A stretch of DNA of 64,000 nt, from positions 186,001 through 250,000 of the forward strand of contig NZ_FXUL01000002.1 in the NCBI RefSeq assembly GCF_900182955.1, given 5' to 3'. The notes beneath the pieces were generated by a model. That model did no database searches. It was given only the letters and a program-made list of their open reading frames with translations, and was not told the origin of the DNA. A program made the translations under genes and the position numbers. The DNA comes from Noviherbaspirillum suwonense (GTDB taxonomy: Bacteria; Pseudomonadota; Gammaproteobacteria; Burkholderiales; Burkholderiaceae_D). Positions 28,727-37,747 of the stretch are shown here, piece after piece (positions within the stretch are counted from its first letter, which is position 1; each line of letters begins with the position of its first letter).

Positions 28727-30424
28727 CTAGGAAGCCTGCTGCAGCCGCACCGCCGGCGTGATCTGGCGCGGGTCGGTGCGCAGCTCCAAGAGCGCCGCCT
28801 TGCCGCTGGCGCGGGCGCGCTCGAAGGCGGCGGCGAAGTCCGCGGTGTCTTCCACCAGCTCGCCGTAGGCGCCGAACGAATGGGCCAGCGCTACGAAGTC
28901 CGGGTTGTGGATCGCCGTCGCGCTGATCCGCCCCGGGAAGCGTTTTTCCTGGTGCATGCGTATCGTGCCGTACATGCCGTTGTTGACGACGATGACGATG
29001 CAGCCCGCGCCGTACTGCATCGCGGTGGCCAGTTCCTGCGGATACATCAGGAAACAGCCGTCGCCGGCCAGGCAGACCACGTCCTGTTCCGGGTGCCGCA
29101 GCTTGGCCGCGATCGCGGCGGGAAAACCGTAGCCCATCGCGCCGCAGGTCGGCGCGAGTTGCGTGCGGCCTTGCCGGTAGCGATAGAAGCGGTGCAGCCA
29201 GACGCTGTAATTCCCGGCGCCGTTGCAGAGGATGGCGCCGTCCGGCAGCGTGCCGTCCAGCATGTTGATCACCGGCCCCATGTCGACGCCCTGGTAATCG
29301 GCTGCCGCCGCGGGCACCGCGGTGAAAGCCTCGTAGTCCGCATGCGCCGACGCGGTCCACGCCGCCCAGACCGCGTCCTGCGGCGGCGGCAGGCTTTTCA
29401 GCATCGCCGCCGCGTGGCCGACGCCGGCGTTGATCGCCAGGTCGGCCTGGTAGACCCGGCCCAGCTCATTCGCATCGGCATGGATGTGCACCAGCTTCTG
29501 CGCCGGCTTCGGCACGGCCAGGTGGACATAGCCGTCGGTGGTGATGTCGCCCAGCCGGGTGCCGACCGCGATCACCAGGTCCGCCTGGCGGACCCGCTCG
29601 GCAAGCTTCGGGTTGATGCCCAGGCTCATGTGGCCGGCGTATTGGGCGTCGCGGTTGTCGAACAGGTCCTGGCGGCGGAATGCGCAGGCGACCGGCAGGT
29701 TCCAGGCACGGGCGAAGGCGGCGAAATCCGCGCGCGCCTGCCCGCTCCAGTTGGCGCCGCCGACGATCACCAGCGGCTGCCTGGCTTCCGCCAGCGCGGC
29801 GGCCAGCGCCTCGGCGTCGCCCGGAGCCGGTGCGCTGGCCGACGGCCGGTATGCCGGCGCGTCGGCAACGACCGTCGAGCCGTCCAGCACGTCTTCCGGC
29901 AGCGCCAGCACGACCGGCCCCGGCCGGCCCGAGGTGGCGACATGGAAGGCGCGCGCGACCAGTTCCGGGATGCGGTCGATGTCGTCGATCTCGGCGACCC
30001 ACTTGGCGAGCGGGCCGAACATCTGCACATAGTCGACTTCCTGGAATGCCTCGCGGCCGCGGTGCTCGCGGGCGACCTGGCCGATGAAGAGGATCATCGG
30101 CGTCGAATCCTGGAACGCGATATGCACGCCGATGCTGGCATGCGTGGCGCCGGGTCCGCGGGTGACGAAGCAGATGCCGGGCCGGCCGGTCAGCTTGCCG
30201 TCGGCCTCGGCCATGTTGGCGGCCGCGCCTTCGTGCTTGCTGACGATGGTGTCGATCTCGGGCGTGTCATGCAGCGCGTCCAGCACGTCGAGGTAGCTTT
30301 CGCCGGGAACGCAGAACAGGCGGTCGGTGCCATGCTTGCGCAGCGCGTCCACCAGGATGCGGCCGCCGCTGCGGGCAGTGCTTTCGGTCTTGTTGTCTCG
30401 GTCGGTCAGGGTCTTTGAGTTCAT
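28727..30424 (-). CDS. Thiamine-diphosphate-dependent enzyme (acetolactate-synthase-like)
   Basis: 565 residues. The three ThDP-enzyme domains are in order. The N-terminal Pyr domain has the catalytic Glu in SKHEGAAANMAEADGKLTGR. The central Rossmann domain follows. The C-terminal PP domain binds Mg-ThDP via AGDGCFLMYPQEL and VVNNGMYG. It resembles the catalytic subunit of acetolactate synthase and 2-oxoacid decarboxylases, but no regulatory subunit gene is nearby, so biosynthetic acetolactate synthesis is not implied. The exact reaction is undetermined. ATG 30424 is chosen from family alignment although its Shine-Dalgarno sequence is weak; a GTG at 30478 would add 18 residues. It is probably cotranscribed with the ZIP gene. 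Confidence 0.82.
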   Translation of the reverse strand: MNSKTLTDRDNKTESTARSGGRILVDALRKHGTDRLFCVPGESYLDVLDALHDTPEIDTIVSKHEGAAANMAEADGKLTGRPGICFVTRGPGATHASIGVHIAFQDSTPMILFIGQVAREHRGREAFQEVDYVQMFGPLAKWVAEIDDIDRIPELVARAFHVATSGRPGPVVLALPEDVLDGSTVVADAPAYRPSASAPAPGDAEALAAALAEARQPLVIVGGANWSGQARADFAAFARAWNLPVACAFRRQDLFDNRDAQYAGHMSLGINPKLAERVRQADLVIAVGTRLGDITTDGYVHLAVPKPAQKLVHIHADANELGRVYQADLAINAGVGHAAAMLKSLPPPQDAVWAAWTASAHADYEAFTAVPAAAADYQGVDMGPVINMLDGTLPDGAILCNGAGNYSVWLHRFYRYRQGRTQLAPTCGAMGYGFPAAIAAKLRHPEQDVVCLAGDGCFLMYPQELATAMQYGAGCIVIVVNNGMYGTIRMHQEKRFPGRISATAIHNPDFVALAHSFGAYGELVEDTADFAAAFERARASGKAALLELRTDPRQITPAVRLQQAS

Positions 30425-30479
30425 CGAAATCGTCACTATTGGTTTTATGGATTCGTCCCCGGTCGCGGGGCCCGGCACC

Positions 30480-30500
30480 GCGCATTACACCATAGGGTGC
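30480..30500. repeat. Half-copy of a dispersed GTGTAATGCG repeat
   Basis: GCGCATTACACCATAGGGTGC matches one arm of the repeat units at 35882-35917 and 62040-62072. It lies between the divergent ThDP enzyme and DUF2760 genes. Confidence 0.55.
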
Positions 30501-30675
30501 TTGAAAATGCCCGAACCGGATGCAGTTACCGCCCCAGTGACCGCTGACCGGACGCGACAATGAAATCCGTTCTCGCCGGCGATCTCGCCGAACGCCGGCG
30601 ATTTCCGCCAGATCAAGTCGCATTCGTCCGGCTTCTGACATAATCCCCCGCTTGTCGCAATCAAAGGAAGAGTCA

Positions 30676-31257
30676 ATGAATAAGCCCAACCAGGACCGGC
30701 CAGGCGCCCGTCCATCGTTCTTTAATCGTGTATCGCTCGCCTTCAGCGCTTTTTTCCGGATTGTGGGCAATCCGGATTACGCGGAACGTATCGACAGGAT
30801 GCCCGAGGGCGCCGAAGCGCCGGCCCGTCCTGCCGCCCAGCCCGAGGCGAAGCCGGCGCTGCGCATCCTGAAGGAATCCTCGCCCGACGCCGCGCTGCAG
30901 CTGCTGGGCATCCTGCAGCGCGACGCGCGCCTGATCGATTTTGCGCAGGAAGACCTGTCCGGCTACAGCGACGCCGACATCGGCGCCGCCGCCCGCGTGG
31001 TGCATGAAGGCTGCCGCAAGGTGCTGCGCGAACATTTCATGATCGAACCCGTGCTGCGCGAAAGCGAGGGCAGCCCGATCGCCGTGAGTCCCGGCTTCGA
31101 CGCCGCCGCGATCCGGCTGACCGGCAACGTGGTCGGCACCGCGCCGTTCAACGGCGTGGTCGGCCACCGCGGCTGGCGCGCGACCGACGTCCACCTGCCC
31201 AAGGTCGCCGACGGCCACAACGTGCACGTGCTGGCCCCGGCGGAGGTGGAGCTGTGA
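30676..31257 (+). CDS. DUF2760 protein, first gene of the double-Hsp70 operon
   Basis: 193 residues from ATG 30676, which has AGGAAGAG 5 bases upstream. Features: a short N-terminal hydrophobic patch (FFNRVSLAFSAFFRIVGNPD), a Pro/Ala linker (~residues 45-60), then the conserved body ALQLLGILQRDARLIDFAQE, YSDADIGAAARVVHEGCRKV and TGNVVGTAPFNGVVGHRGWR. It matches DUF2760 as I recall it, a family that lies beside Hsp70-like genes in proteobacteria. Its stop overlaps the GTG start of the first Hsp70 by four bases (GTGA), implying translational coupling and a shared role. The molecular function is unknown; a co-chaperone or adaptor is conceivable but untested. Confidence 0.85.
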   Translation: MNKPNQDRPGARPSFFNRVSLAFSAFFRIVGNPDYAERIDRMPEGAEAPARPAAQPEAKPALRILKESSPDAALQLLGILQRDARLIDFAQEDLSGYSDADIGAAARVVHEGCRKVLREHFMIEPVLRESEGSPIAVSPGFDAAAIRLTGNVVGTAPFNGVVGHRGWRATDVHLPKVADGHNVHVLAPAEVEL

Positions 31258-33098
31258 CTGCGGCGCGCTACAGCATCGGCATCGACCTCGGCACCACCCA
31301 CAGCGCGCTGGCCTGGGTCGACACCAGCGCGTCCGACGGCGAGAAGACCAGCAACGGCGTGCTGCCGATGCCGCAGCTGACCGGCCCCGGCGCGGTCGAG
31401 GCGCTGCCGCTGCTGCCGTCCTTCCTCTACCTGCCTCATGCCGACGAACTGCCGCCCGGCGCGCTGGCCCTGCCCTGGACCGACAGCCTGCCGTACGCGG
31501 TCGGCGAATTCGCGCGCAGCCGCGGCGCGGGCACGCCGATCCGGCTGGTGTCCAGCGCCAAGAGCTGGCTGTCGCATCCCGGCGTGGACCGGCGCGCGGC
31601 CATCCTGCCGGTCGACGCGCCGCCCGACCTGGCGAAAGTCTCGCCGGTCGATGCATCGATCCGCTATCTCGACCACCTGAAGCAGGCGTGGAACAACGCC
31701 CACCCGGACGCGCCGTTCGACCAGCAGGATGTGACCGTCACCATCCCGGCCTCGTTCGACCCGGCCGCCCGCGAGCTGACCGCCGAGGCCGCGCGCGCGG
31801 CCGGCTACGACAGCCTGACGCTGCTGGAAGAACCGCAGGCGGCGCTCTACAGCTGGATACAGGGCAGCGGCGGCAACTGGCGCAAGGAAGTGCGGACCGG
31901 CGACATCATCCTGGTGGTGGACGTCGGCGGCGGCACCAGCGACTTTTCGCTGATCGCGGTGCTGGAGCGCGAAGGCAACCTGGAACTGCACCGGGTGGCG
32001 GTGGGCGACCATATCCTGCTCGGCGGCGACAACATGGACCTGACGCTGGCCTACGGCATGGCGCAGAAGCTGGCTGCCAACGGCACCCGGCTCGACCCGT
32101 GGCAGATGCGCTCGCTGACCCATGCCTGCCGCGCGGCCAAGGAAAGCCTGCTGTCGGACGCCGCGCTCGAATCGGTGCCGGTGGTCATCCCCAGCCGCGG
32201 CTCCAAGCTGATCGGCGGCGCGATCCGCGCAGACCTCAGCCGCGAGGACGTGGCCGCCACCATCCTCGAAGGCTTCTTTCCGCAGGTCGACGCGTCGGCC
32301 CGCCCGGCTGCGCGCACCCGCGCCGGCCTGACGCAGATCGGCCTGCCGTTCGCGCAGGACGCGGCCATCACCCGCCACCTGGCCGCCTTCCTCGGCCGCC
32401 AGCAGGGCGCGACCGCCGAGCTGGACGGATTCGTCGAGCAGCATCCCGGCGCGACCTTCCTGCACCCGACCGCCGTGCTGTTCAACGGCGGCATCTTCAA
32501 GTCGGACCTGCTGGCCTCGCGCACGCTGGAGACGGTCAACCGCTGGCTCGCGGCGGAAAACGCGCCGCCAGCGCGGCTGCTGGCCGGCGCTGACCTCGAC
32601 CTCGCCGTTGCGCGCGGCGCCGCCTATTACGGCCACGTGCGGCGCGGACGCGGCGTCCGCATCCGCGGCGGCACGGCTGCCGCCTACTATGTCGCCGTCG
32701 AATCGGCGATGCCCGCAATCCCCGGCATGGCGCCGCCGATCCAGGCGTTGTGCGTCGCGCCGTTCGGCATGGAAGAAGGCGCCGAGGCTGCGGTGCTGGA
32801 CCAGGAATTCGGCCTGGTGGTCGGCGAGCCGGTGCATTTCCGTTTCTTCGGCTCGACCGTGCGGCGCCAGGACGGCGTCGGCACGCTGCTCGACTTCTGG
32901 CAGGATGACGAACTGCAGGAGCTCGACGAGATCCAGGCGACGCTCCCGGCCGATGGCCGCCAGCCCGGCCAGGTGGTCGAGGTCCGGCTGCAGTCGCGCG
33001 TCAGCGAGACCGGCACGCTGGAGCTGGCCGCCGTGCCGCGCGACGGCAGCGCACGCTGGAATGTCGAGTTCGACGTGCGCGGCGCCGTTCCCGGTTAA
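31254..33098 (+). CDS. Hsp70-family protein A (non-canonical DnaK relative)
   Basis: 614 residues, GTG start inside the DUF2760 stop. The actin-like ATPase fold has phosphate loops IGIDLGTTHSALAWV and VVDVGGGTSDFSLIAV, GGDNMDLTLAYGM and an adenosine-motif-like VLFNGGIFKSDLLAS. It carries RLVSSAKSWLSHPGVDRRAA, a block shared almost word for word with the next gene. The C-terminal third is beta-rich (SRVSETGTLELAAVPRDG), resembling a reduced substrate-binding domain; the DnaK linker (VLLLDVTPL) and helical lid are absent. It is likely an ATP-dependent chaperone-like protein with a partner encoded 3 bases downstream. Not the housekeeping DnaK: no dnaJ or grpE is nearby. Confidence 0.9.
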   Translation: MTAARYSIGIDLGTTHSALAWVDTSASDGEKTSNGVLPMPQLTGPGAVEALPLLPSFLYLPHADELPPGALALPWTDSLPYAVGEFARSRGAGTPIRLVSSAKSWLSHPGVDRRAAILPVDAPPDLAKVSPVDASIRYLDHLKQAWNNAHPDAPFDQQDVTVTIPASFDPAARELTAEAARAAGYDSLTLLEEPQAALYSWIQGSGGNWRKEVRTGDIILVVDVGGGTSDFSLIAVLEREGNLELHRVAVGDHILLGGDNMDLTLAYGMAQKLAANGTRLDPWQMRSLTHACRAAKESLLSDAALESVPVVIPSRGSKLIGGAIRADLSREDVAATILEGFFPQVDASARPAARTRAGLTQIGLPFAQDAAITRHLAAFLGRQQGATAELDGFVEQHPGATFLHPTAVLFNGGIFKSDLLASRTLETVNRWLAAENAPPARLLAGADLDLAVARGAAYYGHVRRGRGVRIRGGTAAAYYVAVESAMPAIPGMAPPIQALCVAPFGMEEGAEAAVLDQEFGLVVGEPVHFRFFGSTVRRQDGVGTLLDFWQDDELQELDEIQATLPADGRQPGQVVEVRLQSRVSETGTLELAAVPRDGSARWNVEFDVRGAVPG

Positions 33099-33101
33099 GC
33101 A

Positions 33102-35834
33102 ATGGCCCGCTATGTGGTCGGCATCGACCTCGGCACGACCAACACCGTCGTCGCCTATGCGGCGCCGGGCGATGCGTCGGTGCGGGTGTTCGAGGTCGAG
33201 CAGCTCGTCGCGCCCGGCGAAGTGCGGGCCGAAGCCCTGCTGCCATCGCTGCGCTACCAGCCCGCGCCCGGCGAGTTCGCGCCCGGCGCACTGCGCCTGC
33301 CGTGGAGCGCCGGCGACGAGCCGGCCATCGTCGGCGCGCTGGCGCGGCGGCTCGGCGCCCAAGTGCCGGGCCGGCTGGTGTCCAGCGCCAAGAGCTGGCT
33401 GTCGCATGCGGCGGTGGACCGCAGCGCGCCCATCCTGCCCTGGGGCGCGCCGGACGACGTCGAGAAAGTCTCGCCGCTGGCGGCCAGCGCCGGCTATCTT
33501 GCCCATGTGAGGCACGCCTGGAATGCCCGCTTCCCGGCGCATCCGCTGGAAAAGCAGGACCTGGTGCTCACCATCCCGGCCTCGTTCGACGAGGGCGCGC
33601 GGGCGCTGACCGTCGAGGCGGCGCGGATGGCCGGCCTGCCGCGCCTGCACCTGGTCGAGGAACCGCAGGCGGCGCTGCATGACTGGCTGTACCGGCACCG
33701 GGCGTCGCTGGCGGCCGGGCTTGCCGGCAGCCGGCTGATCCTGGTGGCCGACGTCGGCGGCGGCACCACCGACTTCAGCCTGATCAGCGTCCGGCTCGAG
33801 AACGGCGAACCGGCGCTGGAGCGCATCGGCGTCGGCCAGCACCTGATGCTGGGCGGCGACAACATGGACCTGGTGCTGGCCCACCTGGCGGAGTCGCGGC
33901 TGCAGCCGGCGCAGGCCGGCCAGGCGCCGCAGAAACTGTCGGCGAGCCGCCTGTCCCAGCTGATGGAGCGCTGCCGCGCGGCCAAGGAACAGTTGCTGGC
34001 GGCCGATGCGCCGGAACGCGCGCCGGTGACGCTGCTGGGCGGCGGCAGCCGTCTGGTCGGCGCCAGCCGCACCGTCGAACTGGGCCGCGACGAGGTCAGG
34101 ACGATGCTGGTCGATGGCTTCCTCCCGGCCGTCGGCCTGGCGGAGAAAAGCAAGCCGCGCCGCGCCGGCCTGGTCGAGTTCGGCCTGCCGTATGCGAGCG
34201 ACCCGGCCATCACCCGCCACCTGGCCAGTTTCCTGCAGCAGCATGCGGACGACAGCGGCGCGCCGGCGATGCCGGACACGCTGCTGCTGAACGGCGGCGT
34301 GTTCCGCGCCTCGGCATTGTCGGAACGGCTGCGGCAGGTGCTCGAAGGCTGGCGCGGCGCGCCGCTGCGCCTGCTTGAAAACGACGACCCGGACGTCGCG
34401 GTCGCACGCGGCGCGGTCGCCTACGGGCTATCGCGCAGCGGCGCGGCGCCGCGCATCGCCGGCGGCGCGGCCCGGAGCTATTTCCTGGCGCTCGAAGGCG
34501 GCGACGCGGCCGACACCGGCGTCTGCATCCTGCCGCGCGGCAGCCAGCCGGGACAGGAACTGCTGCTGGAAGACCGGGCCTTCGCGCTGCGCGTCGGCCA
34601 GCCGGTGCGTTTTCACCTGGCGTCGTCGACCGGGGCCGGCAATGCCGGGCAGCTGGTCGACCTGGCAGACATCGGCGCGCTGCGGCTGCCGCCGCTGGCG
34701 GCGGTGCTGCCGGCCGGCGAGGCTGGCGGCAAGGGTGAGATCGAGGTGCGGCTGGCCAGCATGCTGACCGAGGTCGGCACGCTGCAGGTCGCCTGCGTCG
34801 CCGCGAAGAATCCGGCGCAGCGCTGGCAGCTCGAATTCCAGCTGCGCGGCGCGGAAGCCGCGGCCGACAGCGCGGAGGCCAGGCTGCCTGTGCGTTTTCC
34901 GCAGGCGGTGGAAGCGATCGAACGCGTGTTTTTGCTGCGCGGCCAGAAGCTGGCGCCGAAGGACGTCCGGCAGCTGCGGCTGCAGCTGGAAAAGCTGCTG
35001 GGCAGCCGCGAGCGCTGGGACCTGCCGCTGCTGCGCAAGCTGTTCGACACGCTGTGGAAAGCCGCGCGCGGCCGCCGCCGTTCGGCCGACCATGAACGGC
35101 TGTGGCTGAACCTGGCCGGCTACTGCCTGCGGCCCGGCACCGGCTATCCGCTCGACGACTGGCGCATCGAACAGCTATGGACGATATTCCCGGACGGCGT
35201 GCAGCACCGCGGCGACAGCCAGGCCTGCGCGGAATGGTGGACGCTGTGGCGGCGCGCCGCCGGCGGCCTGCCGGCGGAAGCCCAGCTGCGGCTGCTCGAG
35301 GACTTCGCCTTCAATGTCCAGGCGGATGAAAAGGAACGCCGCCAGCGGCCCCAGAACCTGCCGCCGGGCGGGCTGGACGACATGCTGCGGCTGGCAGCGT
35401 CGCTTGAACGGATCCCGGGCAGCTACAAGGTGGAGATCGGCGACTGGATGCTGGAGCAGTTGCAGGCGTTACCGGACCAGCGGCTGATGCTGTGGGCGCT
35501 GGGCCGGGTCGGTGCGCGGATGCCGCTGCAGGGCAGCGCGCATGAAGTCGCGCCGGCCGAGGCCGCGGAGCGCTGGGTTGCCTGGCTGCTGACGCTGGAC
35601 TGGCGGCGCATCGAACCGGCCGCCTTCGCCGCCGCGAATATCGCCCGCATGACCGGCGACCGCAGCCGCGACCTCGACCCGGCGTTGCGGCAGCAGGTGG
35701 CGGCCCGACTGCGCGAAGCCCGCGCCGCGCCCGCATGGAGCGCGATGGTGCTGGAACTGGTGCAGCTCGACGAGGCCGACGAGCAGCGGGTGCTCGGAGA
35801 TTCCCTGCCGCCCGGCCTCAAGCTGCTGCCATAG
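33102..35834 (+). CDS. Hsp70-family protein B with long C-terminal helical extension
   Basis: 910 residues, ATG 3 bases after the stop of Hsp70 A. The ATPase domain has VGIDLGTTNTVVAYA, VADVGGGTTDFSLISV and GGDNMDLVLAHLAE; the block RLVSSAKSWLSHAAVDRSAP repeats that of Hsp70 A. A beta-rich region (MLTEVGTLQVACVAAKN) is followed by ~300 extra residues, helical and Trp/Arg-rich (QKLAPKDVRQLRLQLEKLLG; RERWDLPLLRKLFDTLWKAA; RRSADHERLWLNLAGYCLRP). This extension is absent from canonical Hsp70 and may be the client- or partner-binding part. The two Hsp70 proteins look like ancient duplicates that now act together. The biological role is undescribed to my knowledge. Confidence 0.9.
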   Translation: MARYVVGIDLGTTNTVVAYAAPGDASVRVFEVEQLVAPGEVRAEALLPSLRYQPAPGEFAPGALRLPWSAGDEPAIVGALARRLGAQVPGRLVSSAKSWLSHAAVDRSAPILPWGAPDDVEKVSPLAASAGYLAHVRHAWNARFPAHPLEKQDLVLTIPASFDEGARALTVEAARMAGLPRLHLVEEPQAALHDWLYRHRASLAAGLAGSRLILVADVGGGTTDFSLISVRLENGEPALERIGVGQHLMLGGDNMDLVLAHLAESRLQPAQAGQAPQKLSASRLSQLMERCRAAKEQLLAADAPERAPVTLLGGGSRLVGASRTVELGRDEVRTMLVDGFLPAVGLAEKSKPRRAGLVEFGLPYASDPAITRHLASFLQQHADDSGAPAMPDTLLLNGGVFRASALSERLRQVLEGWRGAPLRLLENDDPDVAVARGAVAYGLSRSGAAPRIAGGAARSYFLALEGGDAADTGVCILPRGSQPGQELLLEDRAFALRVGQPVRFHLASSTGAGNAGQLVDLADIGALRLPPLAAVLPAGEAGGKGEIEVRLASMLTEVGTLQVACVAAKNPAQRWQLEFQLRGAEAAADSAEARLPVRFPQAVEAIERVFLLRGQKLAPKDVRQLRLQLEKLLGSRERWDLPLLRKLFDTLWKAARGRRRSADHERLWLNLAGYCLRPGTGYPLDDWRIEQLWTIFPDGVQHRGDSQACAEWWTLWRRAAGGLPAEAQLRLLEDFAFNVQADEKERRQRPQNLPPGGLDDMLRLAASLERIPGSYKVEIGDWMLEQLQALPDQRLMLWALGRVGARMPLQGSAHEVAPAEAAERWVAWLLTLDWRRIEPAAFAAANIARMTGDRSRDLDPALRQQVAARLREARAAPAWSAMVLELVQLDEADEQRVLGDSLPPGLKLLP

Positions 35835-35881
35835 CGGTTCGCCCCATATCGCTCCCGGTCTGCCACGCGCCATGACACCTC

Positions 35882-35917
35882 GTAGGGTGTAACAAGCGAG
35901 AGCGCATTACACCCTGC
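35882..35917. repeat. Dispersed imperfect-palindrome repeat
   Basis: GTAGGGTGTAA (35882) pairs with TTACACCCTGC (35907) in 10 of 11 positions around a 14-base loop. The whole unit read in reverse closely matches 62040-62072. It lies between the converging Hsp70 B and DUF423 genes, a typical place for REP-like elements, where it could end transcription. Confidence 0.65.
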
Positions 35918-35950
35918 GAGCCTGCGAGCCGCGCAGACGAAGACCGGTTT

Positions 35951-36319
35951 TCAACCCTTCGCGACGGCCCATGCGAGGCAGGCCCAGGCTGCCAGCCAGG
36001 CCAGGCCGCCCAGCGGCGTGATCGCGCCGAGCCAGCGCACGCCGGTCAGGCTCAGCAGGTACAGGCTGCCGGAAAACAGCAGCGTGCCGGCAATGAACAG
36101 CCAGCCCGCCGCATTCGCCGCGCCGCCCGGCCAGCGGCCGATGATCCAGGCCGTGGCAATCAGCGCGAACGCATGGTACATCTGGTAGCGGACGCCGACC
36201 TCGAACACGGCCAGCAGGTCGGGAGCGAGCCGGGACTTGAGCGCATGCGCGCCGAATGCGCCGCCGGCGACACCGATGAAAGCCGAGATCGCGCCGGCAA
36301 TGATGAAGAGTTTTTCCAT
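35951..36319 (-). CDS. DUF423 small membrane protein
   Basis: 122 residues with four hydrophobic helices, beginning MEKLFIIAGAISAFIGVAGG and continuing AFGAHALKSRL. GAFGAHAL and the C-terminal ITPLGGLAWLAAWACLAW are the hallmarks of the DUF423 (YgdD/YwdK) family of inner-membrane proteins. The function is unknown in the family. Homology sets the start at ATG 36319; the frame stays open further upstream, but those residues are not membrane-like. Convergent with the Hsp70 operon, with the dispersed repeat between them. Confidence 0.9.
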   Translation of the reverse strand: MEKLFIIAGAISAFIGVAGGAFGAHALKSRLAPDLLAVFEVGVRYQMYHAFALIATAWIIGRWPGGAANAAGWLFIAGTLLFSGSLYLLSLTGVRWLGAITPLGGLAWLAAWACLAWAVAKG

Positions 36320-36496
36320 CCGCGCATTATAGGGAAGCCTGGCTCGAAGGCGCGGGCCGTTTCCGGGGCTTTCCGCCCGGCGGGACAAAAAGCCGTCGGT
36401 CCGATCCCCAGAACAAATCTGCGCTGCTGCGATCTGACATCGAACAGATGAAATTCACCGCCGCGCCTTACGGCCTGGCAAAAGGAGGAATGTCGC

Positions 36497-37048
36497 ATGG
36501 AGAACGATGCAGGCGCCGAAGCCTGGTACACCCTGTCGGGCGATGTGAACGATTCGATGGTGCGTCGGGTGTTCGACGCCAGCGCGCAGATGGCGCAGGA
36601 AGGCGTGCAGGTGGCGCACCTGCTGCTGCACTCGCACGGCGGCTATATCAGCGACGGCCTGTGCCTGTACAACGTGCTGTCGGCGTCGCCCGTGCGCTTC
36701 GTGATGTACAACGCCGGCGTGGTCGCGTCGATCGCGGTCACGCTCTTCCTCGCGGGCCAGCAGCGCTACGCATCGGAAACGGCGCGCTTCATGATCCACA
36801 AGTCGCATGCGTCGCCCAACGCCGGCATCGGTGCCGATGAACTCGCGGTCGTGGTCGAGGGACTGCGGGCCGACGACCATCGCACCGAGTCCGTGCTGCG
36901 CAAGTTCCTGCGGCTTACGCCTGAACAGCTGCTGGTGCATGCGCGCACGGACCTGCACCTGACGGCCCGCGACGCGCTGGCCGCGGGCCTGATCGACGAG
37001 ATCCGCGACTTCAGCCCACGGCCCGGCGCACGCCTGATCAACATCTGA
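36497..37048 (+). CDS. ClpP-like serine protease, orphan
   Basis: 183 residues of the ClpP/crotonase fold. The catalytic Ser is in NAGVVASIAVTLFLAG and the His in ARFMIHKSHA; ClpP has the equivalent Ser and His at these points, and a late Asp is plausible near the DEL/RADD segment. LLLHSHGGYISDGLCLYNVL matches the ClpP strand that contacts substrate. It is shorter than ClpP (about 195-205 residues), diverged in sequence and not adjacent to clpX or tig, so it is not the housekeeping subunit. The start has AAAGGAGG 9 bases upstream. Possible roles are specialised degradation or a membrane-protein-linked protease; neither is shown. Confidence 0.8.
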   Translation: MENDAGAEAWYTLSGDVNDSMVRRVFDASAQMAQEGVQVAHLLLHSHGGYISDGLCLYNVLSASPVRFVMYNAGVVASIAVTLFLAGQQRYASETARFMIHKSHASPNAGIGADELAVVVEGLRADDHRTESVLRKFLRLTPEQLLVHARTDLHLTARDALAAGLIDEIRDFSPRPGARLINI

Positions 37049-37101
37049 CAGCCTTCCCGCCTCGGGCGGCTGCCGGCTGAGCGCGCGCCGCGCCCGCCGG
37101 T

Positions 37102-37377
37102 TTATTTGCCGGCGGTATCGACCTCGGCTTGCGCGCCGTCGGCCCCGCCGGCTTGCGCCGCACGGCCCCGGTTGGCGCTGTTCTTCCGGCTCATGCTGCC
37201 GGCGCGCCGCGCTTCTTCCGAAGTGAACTCATGCGCATTGCCGCTCAGGTGTGCGGCACGACCGCCTGCGCTGGCAATCGCGCGCTGCTGGTTCGGGTCC
37301 ATGGACGCAAAGCCGCGACGGCTGGTGCGCTCGCCCTGTTTGCCCTGTTCCTTAACGTCCTGCTTGGTGGAGGCCAT
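37102..37377 (-). CDS. KGG-repeat stress protein
   Basis: 91 residues, very hydrophilic. The pattern GFASMDPNQQRAIASAGGRA followed by TSEEARRAGSMSRKN matches the short KGG/GsiB-type repeats (GFASMDPEKQREIASKGG) of stress-induced desiccation-type proteins. The C-terminus is Ala/Gly-rich. The ATG at 37377 has AAAGGAAA 7-8 bases upstream; upstream in-frame codons are not family-like. Probably a disordered protein produced in stationary phase or stress. It is divergent from the secreted Gly/Ser protein. Confidence 0.8.
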   Translation of the reverse strand: MASTKQDVKEQGKQGERTSRRGFASMDPNQQRAIASAGGRAAHLSGNAHEFTSEEARRAGSMSRKNSANRGRAAQAGGADGAQAEVDTAGK

Positions 37378-37747
37378 GATCGATTTCCTTTCAATGCGGT
37401 TAAGCGGATGCCGGATGCCGCAGTTAGCAAAAGGCAATGCGCCGGCATAAGCTCATCCTAGCCAACAGCGCTGCAACTCTCTATAGGACGATAGCCCGGC
37501 CGTGTGTCAGAAATGCGCACCATGACCGTTATTCCGGTGCTCTGAAGACATGCCCCGGGCTTACGCGTCCTTCCGGACGAGCAGTGCCAGCTTGATACGG
37601 TGCAAGGCTTTAAGCAGAACTGTTGCGCAAAGCGCCATCCCGCCCCGTTTGTTTGAACTCCGTGCCGCATACCTTTCTAACAGGCATGCGCTGCGCCGGC
37701 ATGCATCATGCGCCGGCCACTTTTCAAACGGTTTTCAGGAGATTCAT
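37378..37747. other. Divergent intergenic region
   Basis: 370 bases between the KGG protein and the secreted Gly/Ser-rich protein. It must hold both promoters. I see no additional gene, repeat or recognisable operator in it. Confidence 0.5.

Noticed and set aside
30963-34244. 1093-codon minus-strand frame over the DUF2760-Hsp70 genes
   Set aside because: A shadow of high-GC codon use; no protein motifs, while the plus strand has complete Hsp70 signatures.
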